This document shows, in pieces, positions 1 to 6,390 of a stretch of DNA of 11,841 nucleotides (position 1 is the first letter of the stretch; each line of letters starts with the position of its first letter). Source of the stretch: Lysobacterales bacterium UBA5700 (GTDB taxonomy: Bacteria > Pseudomonadota > Gammaproteobacteria > Xanthomonadales > Xanthomonadaceae); NCBI GenBank assembly GCA_002420085.1, contig DIHI01000161.1:1-11841 (forward strand), written 5' to 3'. Below the pieces are notes generated by a model. That model was not told where the DNA came from and did no database searches. It was given only the letters and a program-made list of their open reading frames with translations. The translations under genes were made by a program, and so were the position numbers.

Positions 1-236
1 CGATGGACAAGAACCTCTACGACCTGCCACCGGAAGAGGAGAAGAACATCCCGACCGTGTGCAGTTCGCTCGATCAGGCGCTGGCGGCGCTCGATGCCGA
101 TCGCGAGTTCCTGAAGGCCGGCGATGTGTTCTCCGACGATTTCATCGATGGCTACATCGCGCTGAAGCATCAGGAAGTCACCCAGTTCCGGGCGGCGACC
201 CATCCGCTGGAGTACAAGCTGTACTACGCAAACTGA
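1..236 (+). CDS. glnA: Glutamine synthetase type I, C-terminal end (partial)
   Basis: This is the last part of glutamine synthetase, the cytoplasmic enzyme that makes glutamine from glutamate, ammonia and ATP. The gene enters from the left edge. About 77 codons are visible, starting with an internal Met codon at 3-5. The stretch [12 protein letters not shown] is the family's adenylylation segment; its tyrosine (codon 18-20) is the residue modified by GlnE in proteobacterial type I-beta enzymes. The C-terminal segments [14 protein letters not shown] and [11 protein letters not shown] match the usual end of GlnA. PII and AmtB genes follow on the same strand, which is the expected nitrogen-assimilation context. 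A long hairpin lies 15 bases after the stop, so glnA probably ends its own transcript. Identity is very secure. The 5' part and its promoter lie outside the window. Confidence 0.96.
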   Translation, partial: MDKNLYDLPPEEEKNIPTVCSSLDQALAALDADREFLKAGDVFSDDFIDGYIALKHQEVTQFRAATHPLEYKLYYAN

Positions 237-251
237 GCCTGTGATCGACGG

Positions 252-290
252 GTCGGTCAGCGGTCGCGAGCGATCCGATCGCTGACCGGC
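252..290 (+). terminator. Long hairpin after glnA, no U-tract
   Basis: Bases 252-266 (GTCGGTCAGCGGTCG) pair with 276-290 (CGATCGCTGACCGGC). The stem has 15 pairs including two G-U pairs, around a 9-base loop at 267-275. It begins 15 bases after the glnA stop. The position suggests transcription termination or 3'-end protection. No run of T follows, so it is not a textbook intrinsic terminator. The pairing is directly visible; the role is inferred. Confidence 0.5.
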
Positions 291-446
291 AGCCCGCAGC
301 AGTCCTGATCCGCGTCGGTCGGCGCGGTCTGAATCGTGGAAAGAGCCTCCGCGCCAGTCGCCGGTGCGGGCGGGCTCGGCTGTGCCAGAAAAATGTGCGA
401 CGACCTGGGCAGGGAGAAGACAGAGGCAATCCACCGACACCATTCC

Positions 447-455
447 AGAGGGGAG
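447..455 (+). promoter_or_regulatory. Strong Shine-Dalgarno site of the PII gene
   Basis: The purine run AGAGGGGAG ends 4 bases before the ATG at 460. It fixes the PII start and excludes an upstream in-frame extension that would begin near 364. Confidence 0.75.
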
Positions 456-459
456 TGCG

Positions 460-798
460 ATGAAACTCGTTACCGCCATCATTCGAGCATTCAAGCTCGA
501 CGATGTCCGATTGGCCCTGACCGAAGCCGGGGTATCGGGCATGACCGTCACCGAAGTCAAGGGATTCGGACGACAGAAAGGACATACCGAGCTGTACCGT
601 GGCGCTGAATATCAGGTCGATTTTCTGCCCAAGCTGAAGATCGAGGTTGCGGTCAGCGAGGCGCAACTCGAATCGGCGCTCGATGCCATCCTGGCTTCGG
701 CGCGCACCGGCAAGACCGGTGACGGCAAGGTGTTCGTGGCCCCGCTGGAGCGGGTGGTCCGCATTCGTACCGGGGAGATCGACGATGACGCGCTCTGA
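460..798 (+). CDS. glnK: Nitrogen regulatory protein PII (GlnK type)
   Basis: This 112-residue cytoplasmic PII protein is of normal family length. PII trimers sense ATP/ADP and 2-oxoglutarate and report nitrogen status to AmtB, GlnE and NtrB. Visible signatures are the N-terminal MKLVTAIIRAFKLDDV, the T-loop stretch GFGRQKGHTELYRGAEY with uridylylation Tyr51, and the C-terminal TGKTGDGKVFV and RVVRIRTGE segments around the nucleotide site. The common family start is IIKPFKLDDV, so Arg9-Ala10 is a small deviation. I chose the start for its excellent ribosome site. The amtB start codon lies inside this gene (14-base overlap), the classic glnK-amtB pairing, so the protein probably docks on the channel with its T-loop. 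GlnB and GlnK are hard to separate by sequence; linkage to amtB favours GlnK. Confidence 0.95.
   Translation: MKLVTAIIRAFKLDDVRLALTEAGVSGMTVTEVKGFGRQKGHTELYRGAEYQVDFLPKLKIEVAVSEAQLESALDAILASARTGKTGDGKVFVAPLERVVRIRTGEIDDDAL
772..777 (+). promoter_or_regulatory. Shine-Dalgarno site of amtB inside glnK
   Basis: GGGGAG lies within the last codons of the PII gene, 7 bases before the ATG at 785. It supports that start for amtB, with translation coupled to glnK. Confidence 0.6.
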
Positions 799-2131
799 GG
801 TTTGTTCGGCGGCCGCTGCCGCCCTCCGCCACGCTGGCGTTGCCGCCGTGGTCGGAATGTCGATGGTCGGACCCGCCCTGGCCCAGGAGGCATCCGCGCC
901 GGTGGTCGATAAGGGTGATGTCGCCTGGATGCTGGTTTCGACCCTGTTGGTGACGATGATGGCCGTGCCTGGCCTGGCCCTGTTCTATGGCGGTCTGGTG
1001 CGCGCCAAGAACATGCTGTCGGTGCTGATGCAGGTGCTGGTGGTGTTCTCGTTGATCGTGGTGCTCTGGATGATCTACGGCTACAGCCTGGCGTTCGGGG
1101 GTGCCGGGGCGGTGATCGGGGGTCTGGACAAGCTGTTCCTGTCCGGGGTCGGGCCGGATTCGCTGGCGGCAACCTTCAGCGAGGGGGTGGCGATTCCCGA
1201 GCATGTGTTCGTCGCCTTCCAGGCGACTTTCGCCGGGATCACCTGTGCCCTGATCGTCGGCTCGCTGGCCGAGCGGGTGAAGTTCAGTGCGGTTCTGCTG
1301 TTCTCGGCGCTGTGGTTCACCCTGTGCTACCTCCCGATCGCGCACATGGTCTGGGGTGAGGGCGGTTATCTGCTCGACAAGGGCGCGCTCGATTTCGCGG
1401 GTGGAACCGTGGTCCACATCAATGCCGGTGTCGCCGGCCTGGTCGGTGCCTGGCTGCTCGGAAAGCGGCTGGGCTACGGTCGCGAGGCGATGCCGCCACA
1501 CAACCTGCCGCTGACCCTGGTCGGTGTGGCCCTGCTGTGGGTCGGCTGGTTCGGCTTCAATGCCGGTTCCAATCTGGAGGCCACCAGTGGTGCCGCACTG
1601 GCATTCATCAACACCCTGGTCGCGACGGCGGCGGCGGTGCTGTCCTGGTCGGCGGCCGAGGCGATCGTTCGTGGTCGGGCATCGGTGCTCGGTGCCGCTT
1701 CCGGTGCCGTGGCCGGTCTGGTCGCGATCACCCCCGCCTGCGGCAGTGTCGGGGTGATGGGGGCCTTGCTGATCGGGGCGATCGCCGGTGCGGTCTGTCT
1801 GTGGGGCGTGACCGGTCTCAAGCGCCTGCTCGGTGCCGATGACAGCCTGGACGTGTTCGGTGTCCACGGGGTTGGCGGGATCGTCGGTGCCCTGTTGACT
1901 GGTGTGTTCACCGCGCCCGGCCTGGGTGGCACCGGTGGCGAGGATTTCAGCATCGTCGGGCAGGTGCTGTTGCAGGCCGAAGGGGTCGGCATCACCCTCG
2001 TCTGGTCCGGGCTGGTCGCCTTCGCAGTGTTCAAGGCGGTCGATTTCGTGGTCGGCCTTCGGGTTGACGAGGAAGGTGAGCGCGAGGGTCTCGACATCAG
2101 CACGCATGGCGAGAAGGCCTACGAGATCTGA
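785..2131 (+). CDS. amtB: Ammonium channel AmtB
   Basis: This 448-residue inner-membrane channel conducts ammonia/ammonium and is gated by the PII protein encoded just upstream. The start at 785 has a good ribosome site and gives a signal peptide of about 33 residues, probably cleaved after PALA, as in other proteobacterial AmtB proteins. About eleven membrane segments follow. Key positions are visible: FQATFAGIT with the gate phenylalanine (about 145-153), HMVWG (Trp190), DFAGGTVVHINAG with Asp203 and pore His211, WFGFNAGS (255-262), and DVFGVHGVGGIVG with the second pore histidine, His361. The cytoplasmic tail GLRVDEEGEREGLD (424-437) and the ending HGEKAYEI match E. coli AmtB style. The gene overlaps glnK by 14 bases and shares its transcript. 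Nothing looks broken. An internal ATG at 857 would cut the signal peptide short and is less likely. Confidence 0.97.
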   Translation: MTRSEVCSAAAAALRHAGVAAVVGMSMVGPALAQEASAPVVDKGDVAWMLVSTLLVTMMAVPGLALFYGGLVRAKNMLSVLMQVLVVFSLIVVLWMIYGYSLAFGGAGAVIGGLDKLFLSGVGPDSLAATFSEGVAIPEHVFVAFQATFAGITCALIVGSLAERVKFSAVLLFSALWFTLCYLPIAHMVWGEGGYLLDKGALDFAGGTVVHINAGVAGLVGAWLLGKRLGYGREAMPPHNLPLTLVGVALLWVGWFGFNAGSNLEATSGAALAFINTLVATAAAVLSWSAAEAIVRGRASVLGAASGAVAGLVAITPACGSVGVMGALLIGAIAGAVCLWGVTGLKRLLGADDSLDVFGVHGVGGIVGALLTGVFTAPGLGGTGGEDFSIVGQVLLQAEGVGITLVWSGLVAFAVFKAVDFVVGLRVDEEGEREGLDISTHGEKAYEI

Positions 2132-2157
2132 CCCGATCCAGTTCGGCAGGGCACGAC

Positions 2158-2190
2158 GGCCCGAACCGGCAGCCGTTGCCGGTTCGGGTC
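2158..2190 (+). terminator. Hairpin after amtB, no U-tract
   Basis: CCCGAACCGGC at 2160-2170 is perfectly complementary to GCCGGTTCGGG at 2178-2188, with a 7-base loop. Two further outer pairs, one of them G-U, extend it to 2158-2190. It starts 26 bases after the amtB stop. A terminator of the glnK-amtB unit is the likely role, but no T-run follows. Confidence 0.55.
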
Positions 2191-2424
2191 ATATCCGGGG
2201 CCGGCGCGGTGATCGCCGAAGCCGCGATCGATCAGGGCGATCACGCGGTCGGTCGGTGGTGCGGGTGAGTAGCTGCTGAAGCCGGATCCGATTGATCGGG
2301 TGATTTAAGCGCCGATTCACCCCAGCCCGCCCAGACTGGCCTCAACCTGAACCCAGCGACCCCGACCGGCTGTCGGCCCGTCGTCCGGGATTCGGGCCGA
2401 ATGCAAGCCTGGGCTTCCCTGATG

Positions 2425-2455
2425 CCCCGCCCATGGTTACCATCACTTGGCGGGG
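2425..2455. repeat. Nested inverted repeat upstream of the PepSY-phoPQ unit
   Basis: CCCCGCC (2425-2431) and GGCGGGG (2449-2455) form perfect 7-base arms. Between them lies the palindrome ATGGTTACCAT (2433-2443). The structure ends 46 bases before the likely GTG start of the first gene. It could be an operator for autoregulation or an mRNA hairpin. It does not resemble the tandem enteric PhoP box. Confidence 0.35.
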
Positions 2456-2501
2456 TGTCGAGTCAGCCTGCCGACCCGCCGATCCGGAACGAGTGCCGCG
2501 C

Positions 2502-2801
2502 GTGAATCGCTTCTGCACATTGATCATTGCCGTGTTGCTCGCCGGTCCGGTCGCTGCCAAGGATCGGCCGCCGCCCGAGCGCGACGATCACGAGCAGCGC
2601 TCGCTGTCGGAATCGGTGCGCCGGGTCGAGCGCAACACCGGCGGGCGGGTGGTCGGTGCCGAGCGCATTCGTGGCGGGCAGCGGGATATCGACCGGGTCA
2701 AGGTTGTCACCCCTGAAGGTCGAGTCCGGGTGATCCGGCACGAATCGGAGGGTCGCGATGAGCGCGGTGAGGGCGGCGGCAAGCGAGGCCGCGACGATTG
2801 A
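2502..2801 (+). CDS. Small exported PepSY-like protein upstream of phoPQ
   Basis: This 99-residue protein has a short signal peptide (positive start MNRFC, hydrophobic core to about residue 16, cleavage near VAA at 17-19), so it is probably periplasmic. Residues about 34-80 (SLSESVRRVERNTGGRVVGA and then RVKVVTPEGRVRVI) have the helix-plus-strands pattern of PepSY/PepSY-like domains. These often occur in proteins next to two-component systems and may modulate the sensor or a protease. The last 20 residues are a charged Gly/Arg/Asp tail of low complexity. I chose GTG 2502 because GGAACGAG (2486-2493) sits 8 bases upstream and it gives a clean signal peptide. GTG 2493 and ATG 2433 are in frame alternatives; the latter would bury the signal sequence. 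The stop is 56 bases before phoP, suggesting one operon. The PepSY assignment rests on pattern only. Confidence 0.72.
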   Translation: MNRFCTLIIAVLLAGPVAAKDRPPPERDDHEQRSLSESVRRVERNTGGRVVGAERIRGGQRDIDRVKVVTPEGRVRVIRHESEGRDERGEGGGKRGRDD

Positions 2802-2857
2802 GCAGCGAGGCCGATCCGACTGGACCGGTCTCCATGGACCACCGATGAGGAGCGAGC

Positions 2858-3538
2858 ATGCGGATTCTGCTGGTTGAGGACGAAGCGCCCCTTCGCGAGA
2901 CCCTGGCGGCACGGCTGAAGCGCGAGGGCTTCGCGGTCGATACCGCGCAGGACGGCGAAGAGGGCCTGTACATGGGCCGGGAGGTTCCGTTCGATGTCGC
3001 CATCATCGATCTCGGCCTGCCGAGACTTTCCGGCATGGACCTGGTGCGTCGCTTGCGGGAGGAAAACCGCAAGTACCCGATCCTGATCCTGACCGCGCGG
3101 TCGAGTTGGCAGGACAAGGTCGATGGCCTCAAGGCCGGTGCCGACGATTATCTGGTCAAACCCTTCCACGTCGAGGAACTGCTGGCGCGCCTGAATGCTC
3201 TGCTGCGGCGTGCCGCCGGCTGGTCGAAGCCAAGCCTGGAATGCGGACCGGTGAAGCTCGATCTGGCCGCTCAGACGGTTTCGGTGGACGAGACGCCGGT
3301 CGATCTGACCAGTTACGAGTACAAGGTGCTCGAATACCTGATGTTGCATGCCGGCGAACTGGTCTCCAAGGCCGACCTGACCGAACACATCTACCAGCAG
3401 GATTTCGACCGCGATTCCAATGTGCTGGAGGTGTTCATCGGCCGACTGCGCAAGAAACTGGATCCAGAGGGCAGCCTCAAGCCAATCGAGACCGTGCGTG
3501 GCCGGGGCTATCGGTTCGCGATCGCTCGCAACGAGTAA
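2858..3538 (+). CDS. phoP: PhoP-like OmpR-family response regulator
   Basis: This 226-residue cytoplasmic transcription regulator has a receiver domain (about 1-115) and a winged-helix DNA-binding domain (about 128-222). Receiver residues are all present: acidic pocket Glu7-Asp8, phosphoacceptor Asp51 in IIDLGLP, Thr79 in LTAR and Lys101 in LVKPFH. The stretch TARSSWQDKV with GADDYLVKPFHVEELLARL is close to enteric PhoP and typical of Xanthomonadales PhoP. The C-terminal half shows LTSYEYKVLEYL, SNVLEVFIGRLRKKL and the ending TVRGRGYRFAI. The start has a clear ribosome site (GAGGAG at 2847-2852). The partner kinase gene begins 27 bases after the stop. Expected targets are envelope, divalent-cation or antimicrobial-peptide responses, but these cannot be read from this window. 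Confidence 0.93.
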   Translation: MRILLVEDEAPLRETLAARLKREGFAVDTAQDGEEGLYMGREVPFDVAIIDLGLPRLSGMDLVRRLREENRKYPILILTARSSWQDKVDGLKAGADDYLVKPFHVEELLARLNALLRRAAGWSKPSLECGPVKLDLAAQTVSVDETPVDLTSYEYKVLEYLMLHAGELVSKADLTEHIYQQDFDRDSNVLEVFIGRLRKKLDPEGSLKPIETVRGRGYRFAIARNE

Positions 3539-3565
3539 GCTCGGCACGCTGCCGCACGGCCGGTC

Positions 3566-4966
3566 ATGGCTCTGATCGACTGGCGCCCGTTCTCGCTCCA
3601 GGCGCGCCAGGTGCTGGCTGCCGGCATGGCCCTGATCGCCTTCCTCGGGCTCACCGGTTACGCGCTCGACCAGGCGTTCACCCAGACCGCCGAAGCGGCC
3701 CTGCGCGATCGTCTGCGCAGCTATGCCTATGCCTATTTCGGTGGCATGGAATTCACCCGTGGCGGTCGTCTGATCGAGCCGGAAGTGCCGCCGGATCCGC
3801 GCTTCAACACGCCGGGCAGTGGTCTGTATGCTGCTGCCAGTGGCTCCGATCTGCTCTGGGAATCGACATCGGCGCTGGGCCACTCACTGCCCTTGACCTC
3901 GGAACTGGCACCGGCCGAGGAGTATTTCGAGGGGCCGGTGGTGGTCGAGGACCATGGCGAGGGCAGTGGCGAGGCGTATCACTATGCGATCGGTCTGATC
4001 TGGGAGATCGGACCGAACGATCCCGAGGTTGCTTTCACCTTTCACGTGTTCGAGGACGCCGCCGCGCTGGAATACCAGGTCAGTGTCTTCCGCCGCGCGC
4101 TGTGGGGTTATCTCGGTGCTGCCGCCCTGTTGCTGATCGGCGTGCAGGTGCTGGTGCTGCGCTGGAGCCTGACTCCGCTGCGCAGCGTCGCGCGCGAGTT
4201 GGATCGGGTCCGGCGTGGCCTGGACGACTGCCTGTCGGACTGCCATCCGCGCGAACTCGAACCGCTGACCCACAGCATCAACACCCTGCTCGATACCGAG
4301 CGTCAGCAGCGCGATCGCTATCGGCATACCCTGGCCGATCTCGCCCACAGTCTGAAGACGCCGCTGGCGGTGTTGCGGGCGCGGATCGAATCACCGGGCG
4401 ATCCGGCGGCACTGCGTGATGAGGTCGCGACCCAGGTCGCACGGATGAGCGACATCGTTTCCTACCAGCTTTCGCGCGCGGTTGCCGGTGGTCATTCGCC
4501 GTTCGCGGCGGCCCAGGCGATCGCGCCGCGCGCCGAGGAAATCGTGATCGGGCTGGAGAAGGTCTATGCCGACAAGGGCATCCTGTGCGAATTCGAGATC
4601 GCCGAAGGCGCGGCCTTCCATGGCGAACTGGGCGATCTCCAGGAGGTGCTGGGCAATCTGCTGGAGAACGCATTCAAGTGGGCACGCGCCCGTGTGCTGC
4701 TGACCGTCGCCGGCAGCAATGCTCCGGAACCGGGCGCGCGTGGCCTGAGCCTGTCGGTCGAGGACGATGGCCCTGGGATTGCCCCGGAAAATGTCGAGCG
4801 GCTGCTCCAGCGCGGCGTGCGCGGCGACGAGCGGGTCCACGGTCATGGCATCGGCCTGGCGATCGTCCAGGACATCGTGCGTGCCTACCAGGGCGAGCTG
4901 CGGGTGTCGCGCTCGGAGGAAATGGGCGGCGCGCGTTTCGATCTGAGTTTTCCGCCGAGGCGCTGA
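3566..4966 (+). CDS. phoQ: PhoQ-like sensor histidine kinase
   Basis: This 466-residue inner-membrane kinase is the likely partner of the upstream regulator. Layout: membrane segment 1 at about 14-36; periplasmic sensor at about 37-177; membrane segment 2 at about 178-198; a HAMP-like linker after LRWSLTPLRSVAREL; dimerization helix with the phosphorylated His261 in DLAHSLKTPLAVL, a motif typical of PhoQ; and an ATPase domain with the N box NLLENAFKWA (364-373), G1 EDDGPGI (Asp401) and G2 GHGIGLAIV (426-433). The sensor holds an acidic cluster at about 117-136, reminiscent of but not identical to the enteric PhoQ metal-binding patch. No good ribosome site precedes ATG 3566. ATG 3626 is in frame but would remove part of the first membrane segment, so 3566 is preferred. 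The gene converges with the minus-strand peptidase gene, with 9 bases between stops. Confidence 0.92.
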   Translation: MALIDWRPFSLQARQVLAAGMALIAFLGLTGYALDQAFTQTAEAALRDRLRSYAYAYFGGMEFTRGGRLIEPEVPPDPRFNTPGSGLYAAASGSDLLWESTSALGHSLPLTSELAPAEEYFEGPVVVEDHGEGSGEAYHYAIGLIWEIGPNDPEVAFTFHVFEDAAALEYQVSVFRRALWGYLGAAALLLIGVQVLVLRWSLTPLRSVARELDRVRRGLDDCLSDCHPRELEPLTHSINTLLDTERQQRDRYRHTLADLAHSLKTPLAVLRARIESPGDPAALRDEVATQVARMSDIVSYQLSRAVAGGHSPFAAAQAIAPRAEEIVIGLEKVYADKGILCEFEIAEGAAFHGELGDLQEVLGNLLENAFKWARARVLLTVAGSNAPEPGARGLSLSVEDDGPGIAPENVERLLQRGVRGDERVHGHGIGLAIVQDIVRAYQGELRVSRSEEMGGARFDLSFPPRR

Positions 4967-4975
4967 GCCGGACGG

Positions 4976-5755
4976 TCAGTCGAGCCTGCTGTGCATCGGT
5001 GATCGGCCGTACAAACGCTCCAGATGCCTGGCCACCGCCGGCAATGCGGCCGCCAGCAGGTCGGGCGCGGTGAAATGGTATTCGCTGCACACCGCGAAGA
5101 ATTCTTCCGGCGAACTGGCGGCATAGGGATCGATCGCGGTGTCGTGCCCAGCATCCACCTGGGCAACCAGGGTGTCGAACGCCGACTGGAAATCCGTGAC
5201 CCAACGCCGATGCCAGTCCGCCGGCAACGGGGGTGTGCCGTCGAAGACGCCATCGAGCAGATCGAGTTTGTGGGCGATTTCGTGGACGGCGACCAGGAAG
5301 CCGGCTTCCGGCTCGGCCAGATCGGCCTCGATGTCGCCCCAGGACAGCACCACCGGGCCGTGTTCCCAGACTTCACCGGCGAGTTCTTCCTCGCCTTCGG
5401 TGACTACCCCGGTCGGTTCGTCGTAGTGGCTGCGGTGAGCGCGAAAGGTGTCGGGGTGGACGATCACCTCCGACCAGCCGTGCAGGCCGTGATAGCCGTA
5501 TTCCACCACCGGCAGGCAGCACAGGGCGGCGATGATCCGTCGCTGCTCGCCGTCCAGGTGCAATCCTGCGGTCGGGGTGATGGTCTTGTCGGCCAGAAAA
5601 CGCCCGATCAGATGGCGCAGGCGGGTCTGTGCCGAATCCGTGAGGCCGGCGACCCAGGGCAGGTGATCGAGCAGTGCCTGCCAGTCGGCATCGCCCAGTT
5701 CAACGGCGGGCGAACGGTGAGCCAGCCCCAGCAGTCGGCGCCAGAGTCCGGCCAT
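4976..5755 (-). CDS. mtfA: MtfA-family zinc peptidase (M90)
   Basis: This 259-residue cytoplasmic protein has the MtfA fold signatures. These are the zinc-binding HEIAH (His158, Glu159, His162) within FLVAVHEIAHKLDLLDG, and SPEEFFAVCSEYHF (215-228), where Glu218 is the likely third zinc ligand. Upstream, EYGYHGLHGWSEVIVHPDTF (85-104) and GPVVLSWGDIE (133-143) are typical of the family. In E. coli, MtfA is an aminopeptidase-like enzyme that binds the glucose repressor Mlc; no Mlc gene is visible here, so that link is not implied. The start is the ATG at 5755. The frame stays open far upstream, but that part overlaps the preceding gene and does not look like MtfA. No clear Shine-Dalgarno site is present. 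It lies 32 bases downstream of the 91-residue exported protein gene, probably in one transcript. Confidence 0.9.
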   Translation of the reverse strand: MAGLWRRLLGLAHRSPAVELGDADWQALLDHLPWVAGLTDSAQTRLRHLIGRFLADKTITPTAGLHLDGEQRRIIAALCCLPVVEYGYHGLHGWSEVIVHPDTFRAHRSHYDEPTGVVTEGEEELAGEVWEHGPVVLSWGDIEADLAEPEAGFLVAVHEIAHKLDLLDGVFDGTPPLPADWHRRWVTDFQSAFDTLVAQVDAGHDTAIDPYAASSPEEFFAVCSEYHFTAPDLLAAALPAVARHLERLYGRSPMHSRLD

Positions 5756-5787
5756 CGAACGCAGCCGAAGGGTGGGTACGGTATCGG

Positions 5788-6063
5788 TCAGCGAAACATT
5801 CCCGGCAGGAACCGGTGCCAGCGCGGATGCATGCCCGGCGGCGAGGCCGGGCTGGCCTTGAGCGGGGTGACGCTCGGGCTGCGGGTGCTGCGGGTAGCAC
5901 TGTCCGACGGGGATTCGGGGGTGCTGGGATCGGCATCGTCGGTCCGCACCTGGCAGTGCGGCGGGGTTGGCGGTTCGTCGCCCACGGCTGCGACCGCTTC
6001 GGAGACTGCGCCAGCCGCAAGCACTGCGGCGAGAACCAAACCCGTTGCCTTGAGGGGGGACAT
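5788..6063 (-). CDS. Small exported Pro/Ser-rich protein of unknown function
   Basis: I do not recognise a named family. The 91-residue product starts MSPLKATG, has a hydrophobic core at residues 8-25 and a probable signal peptidase site after SEAVA (21-25). The mature part is rich in Pro, Ser and Thr (about 30-76) and ends with the more structured-looking GMHPRWHRFLPGMFR (77-91), rich in aromatic and basic residues. One cysteine (Cys37) follows the signal peptide but is not in a lipobox. ATG 6063 is preferred over an upstream GTG at 6111, which would place 16 extra residues before the signal peptide; its ribosome site is weak (GGA about 8 bases upstream). The mtfA gene follows after 32 bases. 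The ordered signal peptide and codon pattern support a real gene. A periplasmic role is inferred. Confidence 0.6.
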   Translation of the reverse strand: MSPLKATGLVLAAVLAAGAVSEAVAAVGDEPPTPPHCQVRTDDADPSTPESPSDSATRSTRSPSVTPLKASPASPPGMHPRWHRFLPGMFR

Positions 6064-6151
6064 GAGCGATTCCAATGAGTCGAGGAAGGGCCGGGCTTTG
6101 CTCCCGGTCACGAGTTGGATGCGCGACTGGGTCGATCGGTTGCACAGTCTA

Positions 6152-6186
6152 GCCGGTATCGATCTTCACGGCATGTGAAGACCGGC
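6152..6186. repeat. Two-step inverted repeat in the divergent promoter region
   Basis: The outer arms are GCCGGT (6152-6157) and ACCGGC (6181-6186). The inner arms are CTTCAC (6164-6169) and GTGAAG (6175-6180), around the spacer GGCAT. The bases ATCGAT (6158-6163), themselves a palindrome, interrupt only the left side. It lies 89 bases upstream of the minus-strand start at 6063 and next to a -10-like TAGACT. It could be an operator for the exported-protein/mtfA unit, or a hairpin. Confidence 0.45.
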
Positions 6187-6390
6187 CCGGCCGGTGGGTT
6201 TGCGTTGCAGTGCAGCATGGCAGGCGCCGCGACATGCGGCAGACTCGGCGACCATGCCTACGACCACGTTGAAACCGATCATGAGCCATCCCGGTCATCG
6301 TAACCGCGCGAACCGCGAGTACACGTGTCACGACCGCCCCCAGATGCCGCGTCGGCCGCTGCCGGCAGCACGGCGACCGGCGTGCGGCGC

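Larger units (their letters stand above)
2132..2501. other. 370-base intergenic region between amtB and the PepSY-phoPQ unit
   Basis: I see no convincing gene here on either strand. Contents: the post-amtB hairpin (2158-2190); an 8-base inverted repeat TGATCGCC/GGCGATCA (2210-2217 and 2236-2243); a 6-base inverted repeat GGGTGA/TCACCC (2298-2303 and 2317-2322) around the small AT-rich patch TGATTTAAG; and a nested repeat at 2425-2455. The promoter of the next unit must lie here unless it is read from amtB. The best -10-like hexamer is TACCAT at 2438-2443, but its -35 (TTCCCT, 2415-2420) is poor. Confidence 0.5.

Noticed and set aside
361..386. Possible sigma-54 promoter: GG at 372-373 and GC at 384-385 with a 10-base spacing
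   Set aside because: Only the dinucleotide spacing fits; the surrounding bases (CGGGCT and TGTGCC) match the TGGCAC and TTGC boxes poorly, and such spacing is common in GC-rich DNA.
653..2107. A 484-codon open frame on the minus strand opposite glnK-amtB
   Set aside because: Its translation is low-complexity and rich in His, Gln, Asp and Arg, opposite a well-conserved channel gene, with no family signature.
2433..2460. A PhoP box (two GTTTA-like half sites) upstream of the phoPQ unit
   Set aside because: Only one weak half site (GGTTA) is present, and the second half site at proper spacing (ACTTGG) does not match.
2433..2501. Upstream ATG (2433) as the start of the PepSY-like protein
   Set aside because: It would put 23 residues in front of the signal peptide, lacks a ribosome site and lies inside the palindrome. 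GTG 2502 fits better.
3106..4419. A 437-codon plus-strand frame across phoP and phoQ
   Set aside because: It is out of frame with two clearly conserved genes and its translation is Arg/Gly/Pro-rich with no motif.
5756..6145. N-terminal extension of the MtfA reading frame up to 6145
   Set aside because: The extra 130 residues have no MtfA character, overlap the exported-protein gene in another frame, and would give a protein far longer than the family norm.
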